DNA from: Mycobacterium sp. NS-7484
GTDB lineage: Bacteria; Actinomycetota; Actinomycetes; Mycobacteriales; Mycobacteriaceae
Reading direction: 5' to 3'
Length of the DNA stretch: 37,183 nucleotides
Assembly: GCF_001953975.1 (NCBI RefSeq)
Contig: NZ_MBEJ01000139.1
Coordinates: forward strand, 1-37,183
Below the pieces are notes generated by a model, which had not been told where the DNA came from, did no database searches, and saw nothing but the letters and a program-made list of their open reading frames with translations. Below, piece by piece: positions 1-7,339 of the stretch. The position numbers and the translations under genes are program-made. Each line of letters begins with the position of its first letter. Position 1 is the stretch's first letter.

Positions 1-70
1 GATCTACACCATGGTCACGGTGCACACTCTGCGCGAGGTCTGGGCGGGAGCACATCCCCGGGCGCGCTAA
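1..70 (+). CDS. xerD: 3' end of site-specific tyrosine recombinase XerD (partial)
   Basis: Only the last 22 codons and the TAA are in the window; the reading frame starts at base 2. The tail reads TMVTVHTLREVWAGAHPRAR, which matches the end of mycobacterial XerD, whose final helix carries a TxVTxxxLREVxxxAHPRA pattern. XerD works with XerC to resolve chromosome dimers at dif. The following genes (methyltransferase, parA, scpAB) keep the M. tuberculosis order after xerD, which supports the call. The stop codon overlaps the stop of the convergent methyltransferase gene. The catalytic residues lie outside the window. Confidence 0.8.
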   Translation, partial: IYTMVTVHTLREVWAGAHPRAR

Positions 71-831
71 CCGCCCAGATACTCCGACTCCAGCACCAGA
101 TCGGGCAGCAGGGTCTGATACTCGGCGTGGGTTTTGTGATGCTTGGTATCCCACAGCTCGCCCTGCTGCTCACGCATGTACGCCAGGTACTTCGGTGCGC
201 CCGGCAGCTTCACGTTGTCGGCCACCACGATCGAACCGCGGTGCAACCAGCGGCGCTCGAGCAGGCTCTGCAGATCGCTCAGATAGGCGTTCTTGTCGTG
301 GTCGAGGAACACGAAATCCAACCCGCCCGGCTCAAACCCATTGGCTGCCAACGTATCCAACGTGAGCCCGCCGTCACCGACGGTTCCGACCACACAGGTG
401 ACCCGATCGGCCACCCCGGCGTGCGTCCAGATGCGTCGGGCGATCTCGGCGTTGGTGGGGGAGAACTCGACCGAGAACACCCGGGCGGCCGGCGCGGCCC
501 GGGCGATGCGCATCGCCCCGTAACCGCAATAGGTGCCCAGCTCCAGGGCCAGCCGCGGATTCGCTCGCGCGACCGCGGCATCGAGCAGTGCGCCCTTCTC
601 ATCGCCGACGTTGATCAGAAACGACTTCTCGTAGGCGAACCTGTCGATGGTGGCGAGCACGTCATCCAGATCGCCCGAGCGGGCATTGGCCACGACGTAA
701 TCGGCCGCCGCGGCCTCTCGTCCGTCACCCCACTGCCCGGTGCGGGCGAAGTGTCTGGCGCCGATCCCCATCCGGATGAACGACCAGCGCAACAGCGGCA
801 GTCGCTGTTTGAGACTCATGATGCACACCAT
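67..831 (-). CDS. Catechol-O-methyltransferase-like SAM-dependent methyltransferase
   Basis: A 254-residue class I methyltransferase. The SAM-binding motif I region reads LELGTYCGYGAMRIAR, close to the LELGAYCGYSAVRMAR pattern of catechol O-methyltransferases. Later come FVFLDHDKN and a VADNVKLPGAPKYL stretch, which correspond to the metal-binding Asp and the ADN-PGAP region of COMT. The expected role is Mg-dependent methyl transfer to a catechol-like or other small hydroxylated substrate; the true substrate is unknown. It matches the position of Rv1703c next to xerD. The start is uncertain: ATGs at 831 and 819 are in frame and neither has a strong ribosome site. The frame stays open far upstream, but that part lies antisense to parA and is not coding. 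A minus-strand box TAACGT (881-876) could be its promoter. Confidence 0.82.
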   Translation of the reverse strand: MVCIMSLKQRLPLLRWSFIRMGIGARHFARTGQWGDGREAAAADYVVANARSGDLDDVLATIDRFAYEKSFLINVGDEKGALLDAAVARANPRLALELGTYCGYGAMRIARAAPAARVFSVEFSPTNAEIARRIWTHAGVADRVTCVVGTVGDGGLTLDTLAANGFEPGGLDFVFLDHDKNAYLSDLQSLLERRWLHRGSIVVADNVKLPGAPKYLAYMREQQGELWDTKHHKTHAEYQTLLPDLVLESEYLGG

Positions 832-875
832 ATGCACCGATTGCCCGCGGGTCTGCCCGTCCTGGCAGCCTGCCG

Positions 876-885
876 ACGTTAAACT
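876..885. promoter_or_regulatory. Overlapping divergent -10 boxes for methyltransferase and parA operon
   Basis: The plus-strand hexamer TAAACT (880-885) fits the mycobacterial -10 consensus TANNNT and ends exactly 7 bases before the ATG at 893. On the minus strand TAACGT (881-876) also fits and faces the methyltransferase. The two boxes share bases, so polymerase binding for one direction should exclude the other. No convincing -35 is visible, which is common for mycobacterial promoters. Confidence 0.4.
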
Positions 886-892
886 TGCCGGG

Positions 893-937
893 ATGTGCGC
901 CGAGACTGCGGGATGCCTGACCAGGGGTGGGGTATGA
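893..937 (+). CDS. Possible leaderless 14-residue upstream ORF overlapping parA start
   Basis: The peptide would read MCAETAGCLTRGGV. Its ATG lies 7 bases after a TAAACT -10 box, so the transcript would begin at or next to the A of the ATG, the usual geometry for leaderless translation in mycobacteria. Its TGA overlaps the parA ATG as ATGA (934-937), and the parA ribosome site (AGGGGTGGGG) lies inside it. This arrangement suggests translational coupling or a regulatory leader. A GTG at 895 and an ATG at 913 are alternative parA starts in the other frame, which would make the short ORF meaningless. No homology evidence is available. Confidence 0.3.
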   Translation: MCAETAGCLTRGGV

Positions 938-1815
938 ATGACGGCGGACACGACGGCCTGTTCGAGCACAACGGGCCTGAGCTCGGCCTGACCGGGCGGC
1001 CACCGCGAGACATCCCCGAACCGCAGCCCCGCTCGACGCACGGACCGGCCAAGGTCATCGCGATGTGCAACCAGAAGGGTGGGGTCGGCAAGACCACCTC
1101 GACCATCAACCTGGGCGCCAGCCTGGCCGAATACGGCCGGCGGGTGCTGCTGGTGGACCTCGACCCGCAAGGTGCGTTGTCGGCGGGCCTTGGCGTGCCG
1201 CACTACGAGCTGGACCACACCGTGCACAACCTGCTCGTCGAGCCGCGGGTGTCGATCGACCAGGTGCTGATCAAGACCCGGGTCAGCGGCCTGGATCTGG
1301 TGCCCAGCAACATCGACCTGTCGGCCGCCGAGATCCAACTGGTGAACGAGGTCGGCCGGGAGCAGTCGTTGGCCCGGGCGCTGTATCCGGTACTCGACCG
1401 CTACGACTACGTGCTGATCGACTGCCAGCCGTCGCTCGGTCTGCTCACGGTCAACGGTCTGGCCTGCGCCGACGGGGTGATCATCCCGACCGAGTGTGAA
1501 TACTTCTCGCTGCGCGGCCTGGCGCTGCTGACCGACACCGTCGACAAAGTGCACGACCGGCTCAACCCGAAACTGGAGATCAGCGGCATCCTCGTCACCC
1601 GTTACGACCCACGTACGGTGAACGCGCGCGAGGTCATGGCCCGCGTCGTCGAGCGGTTCGGCGATCTGGTGTTCGACACCGTGATCACCCGGACCGTGCG
1701 CTTCCCGGAGACGAGCGTGGCCGGCGAGCCGATCACCACGTGGGCGCCCAAGTCCGGCGGCGCGGTGGCCTACCGATCGCTGGCCCGCGAAGTCATCTAC
1801 CGGTTCGGCGCGTGA
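934..1815 (+). CDS. ParA/Soj-family chromosome partitioning ATPase (Rv1708-like)
   Basis: A 293-residue ParA-type ATPase. The deviant Walker A motif NQKGGVGKTT lies at about residues 46-55, followed by VLLVDLDPQG (Walker A') and LIDCQPSLG (Walker B). Family members form ATP-dependent dimers on DNA and move or position cargo. This is the second ParA copy found upstream of scpAB in mycobacteria, distinct from the oriC-linked parAB, so its cargo is not established. I chose the ATG at 934 because AGGGGTGGGG sits 6 bases upstream; in-frame GTG 895 and ATG 913 would add 13 or 7 residues. It heads the scpA-scpB-rluB-cmk-der operon and its TGA overlaps the scpA GTG, suggesting coupled expression with condensin parts. 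Confidence 0.9.
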   Translation: MNDGGHDGLFEHNGPELGLTGRPPRDIPEPQPRSTHGPAKVIAMCNQKGGVGKTTSTINLGASLAEYGRRVLLVDLDPQGALSAGLGVPHYELDHTVHNLLVEPRVSIDQVLIKTRVSGLDLVPSNIDLSAAEIQLVNEVGREQSLARALYPVLDRYDYVLIDCQPSLGLLTVNGLACADGVIIPTECEYFSLRGLALLTDTVDKVHDRLNPKLEISGILVTRYDPRTVNAREVMARVVERFGDLVFDTVITRTVRFPETSVAGEPITTWAPKSGGAVAYRSLAREVIYRFGA

Positions 1816-2672
1816 ACGATGTCCTGAGTACCCCGTCCACTGATGGTGCCGACGCTGGTGCGAGCCCGGGGGAGACGAGCGAGCAGCAGAACCGCTTTCA
1901 GGTTCGGTTGACCAATTTCGAGGGACCGTTCGATCTGCTGCTGCAGCTGATCTTCGCCCATCGACTCGATGTCACCGAGGTGGCATTGCATCAGGTCACC
2001 GACGATTTCATCGCCTACACCAAGGAGATCGGCGCCCGGCTGGAACTCGACGAGACCACGACGTTCCTGGTGATCGCCGCCACGCTGCTCGACTTGAAGG
2101 CGGCCCGGCTGTTGCCCGCCGGCGAGGTGCACGACGAAGAGGATCTCGCGCTGCTGGAGGTTCGTGACCTGCTGTTCGCCCGCCTGCTGCAGTACCGGGC
2201 GTTCAAGAACGTCGCGCTGATGTTCGCCGAACTGGAGGCTGCGGCGCTGCGCAGCTATCCGCGTGCGGTGTCGTTGGAGGACCGTTACTCGGACCTGCTG
2301 CCCGAGGTGATGCTGGGTGTGGACGCCGGCAAGTTCGCCGAGATCGCCGCGGCCGCGCTGACCCCGCGCCCGGTGCCCACCGTGGGCACCGACCACATTC
2401 ACGCGCCCAAGGTTTCGGTACCCGAGCAGGCCCATCGGATCATTGCGCTGCTCGAACAGCGGGGGATCGGCGAGTGGGCGACCTTCGCCGAACTCGTGGC
2501 CGAGTGCACCGACGGAATTCAGATCGTCGGCCGCTTCCTGGCACTGCTCGAACTGTTCCGGGCCAGGGCGGTAGCATTCGAGCAACCAGAACCGCTTGGA
2601 GTACTCCAGGTTTCGTGGACCGGAGATCGGCCGACCAGCGAACATCTGGCCACCGCTGATGCGGAAGAATAG
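1812..2672 (+). CDS. scpA: Segregation and condensation protein A
   Basis: A 286-residue kleisin. The N-terminal hallmark FEGPFDLLLQLI is followed by LDVTEVALHQVTDDFI and an LVIAATLLDLKAARLLP helix, the standard ScpA order, with a winged-helix-like C-terminus. ScpA bridges the two heads of SMC and binds the ScpB dimer to form the condensin complex. The start is GTG 1812, which overlaps the parA stop in a GTGA arrangement; a longer frame from 1740 lies entirely inside parA. An N-terminal tail of about 30 residues, rich in Ser, Thr, Gly and Asp, precedes the conserved domain, as in other mycobacterial ScpA proteins. Confidence 0.93.
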   Translation: MNDVLSTPSTDGADAGASPGETSEQQNRFQVRLTNFEGPFDLLLQLIFAHRLDVTEVALHQVTDDFIAYTKEIGARLELDETTTFLVIAATLLDLKAARLLPAGEVHDEEDLALLEVRDLLFARLLQYRAFKNVALMFAELEAAALRSYPRAVSLEDRYSDLLPEVMLGVDAGKFAEIAAAALTPRPVPTVGTDHIHAPKVSVPEQAHRIIALLEQRGIGEWATFAELVAECTDGIQIVGRFLALLELFRARAVAFEQPEPLGVLQVSWTGDRPTSEHLATADAEE

Positions 2673-2688
2673 CGAGAACTGATTAACC

Positions 2689-3447
2689 ATGACTGACGAG
2701 ATCTCCGATTCCGGAGTTCAGTCCGACGATGCCCCGGGCGAGGTGAACCCGGTCGGAGATGACCTGGGCCTCGATGTGGCGACGGTTCCCGAGCTCGAGC
2801 TCGAGGAAAGTGAGCTTGACGACAGTGAGCTGGGCGCCGTGCTCGAAGCGCTGTTGCTCGTGGTGGACACGCCGGTGACGGTGGACCAGCTGGCCTCGGC
2901 CACCGAACAGCCCGCCTATCGGGTGATGGCCAAGCTGCGTCTGATGGCCGAGGAGTTCGCGGCCCGCGACAGCGGCATCGACCTTCGTGAGGCAGCCGGC
3001 GGCTGGCGGATGTACACCCGGGCCCGTTACGCCCCGTACGTCGAGAGACTGTTGCTCGACGGCGCCCGGTCCAAGCTGACTCGCGCCGCGTTGGAGACTT
3101 TGGCCGTGGTGGCGTACCGTCAGCCGGTCACCCGGGCCCGGGTGAGCGCGGTGCGCGGCGTCAACGTGGACGCCGTGATGCGTACGTTGTTGGCGCGGGG
3201 GCTGATCACCGAGGCGGGGACCGATCCGGATTCGGGTGCGGCGACGTTCGCCACCACCGAGCTGTTCCTGGAGCGGCTCGGGTTGACCTCGCTGTCCGAC
3301 CTGCCCGACATCGCGCCGCTGCTGCCCGATGTCGACGTGATCGACGACCTGAGCGAATCACTCGGTGACGAACCGCGTTTCGCGAAACTCAATGGTGGCT
3401 CACGCAGCGGTGATCAGCCGGTGGCCTTCGACGTGGACAAGGACTGA
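2689..3447 (+). CDS. scpB: Segregation and condensation protein B
   Basis: A 252-residue ScpB. Residues 1-45 form an acidic tail with the run ELELEESELDDSELGAVLEA leading into the conserved first winged helix. LTRAALETLAVVAYRQPVTR and VRGVNVDAVMRTLLARGLI are the signature second winged-helix elements. ScpB dimers bind ScpA and regulate the SMC ATPase. The ATG is 16 bases after the scpA stop. The C-terminal 60 residues are Asp/Leu-rich and poorly conserved across phyla. Operon position between scpA and rluB is the usual one in actinobacteria. Confidence 0.93.
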   Translation: MTDEISDSGVQSDDAPGEVNPVGDDLGLDVATVPELELEESELDDSELGAVLEALLLVVDTPVTVDQLASATEQPAYRVMAKLRLMAEEFAARDSGIDLREAAGGWRMYTRARYAPYVERLLLDGARSKLTRAALETLAVVAYRQPVTRARVSAVRGVNVDAVMRTLLARGLITEAGTDPDSGAATFATTELFLERLGLTSLSDLPDIAPLLPDVDVIDDLSESLGDEPRFAKLNGGSRSGDQPVAFDVDKD

Positions 3448-3448
3448 C

Positions 3449-4189
3449 ATGGCTGACGACGGTATCAGGCTGCAAAAAGTGTTGTCCCAGGCGGGAATTG
3501 CCTCCCGACGGGTGGCCGAACGGATGATCACCGACGGCCGCGTCGAGGTGGACGGCCGGCTGGTGACCGAGCTCGGCACCCGGGTCGATCCGTCGGTCGC
3601 CGAGATCCGGGTGGACGGTTCGCGCGTCGTGCTCGACGACACCCTGGTGTATCTGGCGATCAACAAGCCGCGCGGCATGCTGTCCACGATGTCCGACGAG
3701 CGGGGCCGCCCGTGTGTCGGAGACCTGGTGGAGCACCGGGTCCGGGGCAACAAGAAACTGTTCCACGTGGGCCGGCTCGACGCCGACACCGAGGGGCTGC
3801 TGCTGCTGACCAACGACGGCGAACTCGCACACCGGTTGATGCATCCGTCCTACGAGATCCCGAAAACCTATGTAGCCACCGTGATCGGCACGGTGCCCCG
3901 CGGGCTGGGCAAGAAGTTGCGTGCGGGCGTCGAATTGGACGACGGCCCAGCCCATGTCGACGACTTCGCGGTGGTGGACACCGTCCCGGGTAAGACCCTG
4001 GTGAAGGTGACGCTGCACGAGGGCCGTAACCGCATCGTGCGACGCATGTTGGCAGCGGTGGATTTCCCGGTGCAGGAACTGGTCCGCACCGACATCGGCT
4101 CGGTGGCGCTGGGGGACCAGCGTCCGGGCAGCATCAGAGCGCTCAGCCGCAAGGAAATCGGCGAGCTTTATCAGGCGGTGGGAATGTGA
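3449..4189 (+). CDS. rluB: Ribosomal large subunit pseudouridine synthase, RluB family
   Basis: A 246-residue RsuA/RluB-type pseudouridine synthase. The N-terminal S4 RNA-binding domain (residues 6-65) has RLQKVLSQAGIASRR; the catalytic domain contains GRLDADTEGLLLLTNDG with Asp111 as the expected nucleophile, then INKPRGMLST before it. The family isomerises a uridine in helix 89-91 of 23S rRNA, although the E. coli site cannot simply be assumed here. The ATG at 3449 begins one base after the scpB TGA, so the genes nearly touch. Its TGA overlaps the cmk GTG. Confidence 0.9.
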   Translation: MADDGIRLQKVLSQAGIASRRVAERMITDGRVEVDGRLVTELGTRVDPSVAEIRVDGSRVVLDDTLVYLAINKPRGMLSTMSDERGRPCVGDLVEHRVRGNKKLFHVGRLDADTEGLLLLTNDGELAHRLMHPSYEIPKTYVATVIGTVPRGLGKKLRAGVELDDGPAHVDDFAVVDTVPGKTLVKVTLHEGRNRIVRRMLAAVDFPVQELVRTDIGSVALGDQRPGSIRALSRKEIGELYQAVGM

Positions 4190-4872
4190 GCGGATCTCTG
4201 GTGGTGGCCGTCGACGGCCCGGCCGGGACCGGCAAGTCTTCGGTGTCAAGGGGTTTGGCCAAGGCCCTCGGTGCCTGCTATCTGGATACCGGTGCGATGT
4301 ACCGGATTGCCACCCTGGCGGTATTGCGGGCCGGCGCGGCCCTCGACGATCCGGCGGCCATCGCCGCGGTGGCAGACGGGGCGGTGATCGGGGTCGGTTC
4401 GGATCCCGGTGAGGATCGCGCGTATCTGGCCGGTGAGGACGTCTCGGCCGAGATCCGGGGCGACGAGGTGACCCGTGCGGTGTCAGCGGTCTCGGCGGTG
4501 CCCGCGGTGCGGGCCCGGTTGGTGGACCTGCAACGCGAGTTGGCCGCCTCGGGTGGACGGGTGGTGGTCGAAGGTCGCGACATCGGAACCGTGGTGTTGC
4601 CCAAGGCCGACGTCAAGATCTTCCTCACCGCGTCGGCCGAGGAGCGGGCCCGGCGTCGCAACGCCCAGAACGTCTCCAACGGTCTGCCCGACGACTATGC
4701 GACCGTGCTGGCCGACGTGCAGCGACGCGACCACCTGGATTCGACCAGGGCGGTGTCCCCGTTGCGGGCGGCCGAGGATGCACTGGTGGTCGACACCAGC
4801 GAGATGAACCAAACACAGGTCGTGGCACACCTTCTCGACCTGGTGACCCAACATGCGGGGGTGCGGCGATGA
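4186..4872 (+). CDS. cmk: Cytidylate kinase
   Basis: A 228-residue CMP/dCMP kinase that phosphorylates CMP with ATP to CDP for RNA, DNA and CDP-lipid synthesis. The P-loop DGPAGTGKSS is at residues 10-19 and is followed by the substrate-binding LDTGAMYR. VVVEGRDIGTVVLPKADVKI is the GRD-I-TVV signature, and ASAEERARRRNAQ is the lid region. The start is GTG 4186 overlapping the rluB stop (GTGA), and the stop overlaps the der ATG (ATGA), so the three genes are likely translated as a coupled unit. Confidence 0.95.
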   Translation: MSGSLVVAVDGPAGTGKSSVSRGLAKALGACYLDTGAMYRIATLAVLRAGAALDDPAAIAAVADGAVIGVGSDPGEDRAYLAGEDVSAEIRGDEVTRAVSAVSAVPAVRARLVDLQRELAASGGRVVVEGRDIGTVVLPKADVKIFLTASAEERARRRNAQNVSNGLPDDYATVLADVQRRDHLDSTRAVSPLRAAEDALVVDTSEMNQTQVVAHLLDLVTQHAGVRR

Positions 4873-6287
4873 GCGTCTCGGACGGAGACGGCACCTGGTC
4901 GGATGAAAGCGACTGGGAGCTCAGCGACGAGGTCGCCGAGGTTCTTGAGGAGGCGGCAGCGCCTCCGCCGGTGGTGGCCGTCGTCGGCCGCCCCAACGTC
5001 GGGAAATCGACGCTGGTGAACCGGATTCTGGGCCGCCGCGAAGCCGTCGTGCAGGACATCCCCGGCGTCACCCGCGACCGGGTGTCCTACGACGCCAACT
5101 GGCTGGGCCGCCGATTCATGGTGCAGGACACCGGCGGATGGGAACCCGACGCCAAGGGCTTGCAGCAACTGGTGGCCGATCAGGCGCTGGTGGCGATGCG
5201 CACCGCTGACGCGATCATCCTCGTGGTCGACGCGGTGGTCGGTGCCACCTCGGCCGACGAGGCCGCCGCCCGGATGCTGCGTAAATCGGGCAAGCCGGTG
5301 TTCCTGGCGGCCAACAAGGTTGACACCCAGCGCGGTGAAGCCGATGCCGCGGCCCTGTGGTCGCTGGGCATCGGTGAACCTCACACGATCAGCGCCATGC
5401 ACGGTCGCGGCGTGGCCGACCTGCTCGACGTGGTGATGGAGAAGCTGCCCGAGGTCTCCGAGGTGGCCGGCAGCGGTGGCGGCGGCCCGCGCCGGGTGGC
5501 TCTGGTCGGCAAGCCCAACGTGGGTAAGAGCTCCCTGTTGAACCGCTTGGCCGGAGACGAGCGTTCGGTGGTGCACGACGTCGCGGGCACCACGGTGGAC
5601 CCGGTCGACTCGCTCATCGAATTGGGCGGCAAGACATGGCGTTTCGTCGACACCGCCGGGCTACGTCGCAAGGTCGGGCAGGCCAGCGGGCACGAGTTCT
5701 ACGCCTCGATCCGTACCCACGGCGCGATCGACGCCGCCGAAGTGGCGATCATGCTGATCGATGCCTCCCAGCCGCTGACCGAGCAGGACCTGCGGGTGCT
5801 GTCGATGGTGATCGAGGCCGGCCGCGCCCTGGTCATCGCGTTCAACAAATGGGACCTGGTCGACGAGGACCGGCGGTACCTGCTGGACAAAGAGATCGAC
5901 CGGGAACTGGTGCAGGTGCAGTGGGCGCCTCGGGTCAACATCTCGGCCATGACGGGCCGCGCGGTGCAGAAGCTGGTGCCGGCCCTGGAGACCTCGCTGG
6001 CGTCCTGGGACAAGCGGATCTCGACCGGCCAGCTCAACACCTTCCTCAAAGAGGTGGTGGCCGCCACCCCGCCGCCGGTGCGCGGCGGCAAGCAACCCAA
6101 GATCCTGTTCGCCACCCAGGCCGCCACCCGGCCGCCGACGTTCGTACTGTTCACCTCCGGGTTCCTCGAGGCCGGCTACCGCCGGTTCCTGGAGCGCCGA
6201 CTGCGTGAGACATTCGGCTTCGAGGGCAGCCCGGTGCGGATCAACGTGCGGGTGCGCGAGAAGAGGGGCGCACCGAAGAAGCGCTAG
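4869..6287 (+). CDS. der: Ribosome biogenesis GTPase Der (EngA)
   Basis: A 472-residue tandem GTPase needed for 50S subunit maturation. The first G domain has GRPNVGKST (residues 40-48), DTGGW (87-91) and NKVD (149-152); the second has GKPNVGKSS (214-222), DTAGL (261-265) and NKWD (326-329). A KH-like C-terminal domain follows and ends in a basic tail. The N-terminal 35 residues are acidic and serve as a lineage-specific extension, as in other mycobacterial Der proteins. It closes the segregation/translation operon. Confidence 0.96.
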   Translation: MSVSDGDGTWSDESDWELSDEVAEVLEEAAAPPPVVAVVGRPNVGKSTLVNRILGRREAVVQDIPGVTRDRVSYDANWLGRRFMVQDTGGWEPDAKGLQQLVADQALVAMRTADAIILVVDAVVGATSADEAAARMLRKSGKPVFLAANKVDTQRGEADAAALWSLGIGEPHTISAMHGRGVADLLDVVMEKLPEVSEVAGSGGGGPRRVALVGKPNVGKSSLLNRLAGDERSVVHDVAGTTVDPVDSLIELGGKTWRFVDTAGLRRKVGQASGHEFYASIRTHGAIDAAEVAIMLIDASQPLTEQDLRVLSMVIEAGRALVIAFNKWDLVDEDRRYLLDKEIDRELVQVQWAPRVNISAMTGRAVQKLVPALETSLASWDKRISTGQLNTFLKEVVAATPPPVRGGKQPKILFATQAATRPPTFVLFTSGFLEAGYRRFLERRLRETFGFEGSPVRINVRVREKRGAPKKR

Positions 6288-6313
6288 CACGTCGGGCCGA
6301 TAGGGTGGCCCAA

Positions 6314-7096
6314 GTGTCCGTCACCCACATGATCCTGATCGCGTTGGCCGGTGTCGGAGCGGGTGCGATCAACGCCATCGTCGGTTCCGGCACGCTGATC
6401 ACCTTTCCCACCCTGGTGGCACTCGGCTATCCGCCCGTCACCTCGACAATGTCGAATGCGATCGGCCTGGTGGCCGGCGGGGTGTCGGGCACCTGGGGTT
6501 ATCGCCGCGAACTGCGTGGGCAGTGGAAGCGGCTGCGCTGGCAGATCCCGGGCTCGCTGATCGGCGCCGGGCTGGGCTCCTGGCTGCTGCTGCATCTGCC
6601 GGAGAAGGTGTTCGTCACGGTGGTGCCGGTGCTGCTGATCCTGGCACTGGTGTTGGTCGTGGTCGGCCCGCGGATCCAGGCCTGGGCCCGGCAGCGCGCC
6701 GAGGCGACCGGCCAGTCCGCCGACCATGTGAGCCCGCGCCGGATGGCCATTCTGGTGATCGGCACATTCGCCGTCGGTATCTATGGCGGCTATTTCACCG
6801 CGGCCCAGGGCATCCTGTTGATCGCGGTGATGGGCGCGCTGCTACCCGAGTCGATCCAGCGGATGAACGCCGCCAAGAACCTGCTGTCGCTGTTGGTCAA
6901 CATCGTGGCGGCGCTGGCCTACACGATCGTCGCGTTTGACCGGATCAGCTGGGCCGCGGCCGGGCTGATCGCCGCTGGTTCCTTGGTCGGCGGGTTCCTC
7001 GGGGCGCATTACGGCCGCAGGCTGTCGCCGAACGCGTTGCGCGCGGTGATCGTGGTGGTGGGATTGATCGGGTTGTACCGGTTGTTGACTGTGTGA
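6314..7096 (+). CDS. TauE/SafE family membrane transporter (first copy)
   Basis: A 260-residue hydrophobic protein with about eight membrane segments. The N-terminal half has GAINAIVGSGTLITFPTLVA and the NAIGLVAGGVSGTWGYRREL loop, the typical TauE/SafE (DUF81) repeat with a Gly-rich first helix; a second repeat begins near GIYGGYFTAAQGILLIAVMG. Members export sulfite, sulfoacetate or other organic anions; the substrate here is not predictable. I prefer GTG 6314 because TAGGGTGG lies about 6 bases upstream; GTG 6305 is possible. It starts 26 bases after der and may be cotranscribed with it. Confidence 0.85.
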   Translation: MSVTHMILIALAGVGAGAINAIVGSGTLITFPTLVALGYPPVTSTMSNAIGLVAGGVSGTWGYRRELRGQWKRLRWQIPGSLIGAGLGSWLLLHLPEKVFVTVVPVLLILALVLVVVGPRIQAWARQRAEATGQSADHVSPRRMAILVIGTFAVGIYGGYFTAAQGILLIAVMGALLPESIQRMNAAKNLLSLLVNIVAALAYTIVAFDRISWAAAGLIAAGSLVGGFLGAHYGRRLSPNALRAVIVVVGLIGLYRLLTV

Positions 7097-7127
7097 GGTC
7101 GTCGACGTGACGTCGGCGACGCTCTAG

Positions 7128-7133
7128 TAAGCT
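7128..7133 (+). promoter_or_regulatory. Putative -10 box upstream of the small ORF and second TauE gene
   Basis: TAAGCT fits TANNNT and is embedded in GTAAGCTTT, a string that also occurs in front of the tRNA-Pro gene (11438-11446). A short inverted repeat CGACG-TGA-CGTCG lies at 7103-7115 just upstream and could be an operator. A start near 7140 would give a leader of about 200 bases before the GTG at 7340, covering the 36-codon ORF. Confidence 0.35.
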
Positions 7134-7170
7134 TTGCGAATCTGGCTCAACGCGAGGGAAGGGGTGACCG

Positions 7171-7281
7171 GTGGCTGAACGTGCTTACCGCACCGCACCG
7201 TCTGCCCTGGCTGCTCTCGAGCCGTTCTGGCCCTCACGCCGTTTGATGGCTTTCGACGAATGGTGTCGCGCGCGCCGCTGA
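7171..7281 (+). CDS. Possible 36-residue small protein or leader peptide
   Basis: GTG 7171 is preceded by AGGGAAGGGG (7155-7164), a strong purine-rich ribosome site 6 bases away. The peptide is basic and ends MAFDEWCRARR; it has a central ALAALEPFWPSRR stretch. It lies wholly between two TauE/SafE transporter genes, 58 bases ahead of the second one. The space between contains a short hairpin GGTCG-CTTG-CGACC (7303-7316). It could be a genuine small protein or a leader peptide controlling the transporter; the single Cys is weak support for sulfur-sensing attenuation, since known cysteine-responsive leaders carry runs of Cys codons. I do not recognise a family. Confidence 0.4.
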   Translation: MAERAYRTAPSALAALEPFWPSRRLMAFDEWCRARR

Positions 7282-7339
7282 TCCGCGCCCGTCAGTCCGT
7301 CAGGTCGCTTGCGACCACTAATCGAAAGCAGCCGAACCT

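Noticed and set aside
67..1554. A 495-codon minus-strand frame covering the methyltransferase and more
   Set aside because: Only the part up to about 831 matches the methyltransferase; the rest is antisense to parA and contains no family motifs.
1797..2690. Long minus-strand frame opposite scpA
   Set aside because: High GC at third positions keeps antisense frames open; composition (many Gln, Arg, His, Gly) is typical of such shadows and scpA is certain.
7171..7281. Poly-cysteine attenuator of the type known in mycobacteria
   Set aside because: The frame has a single Cys codon, not a run, so it is listed only as a possible leader.
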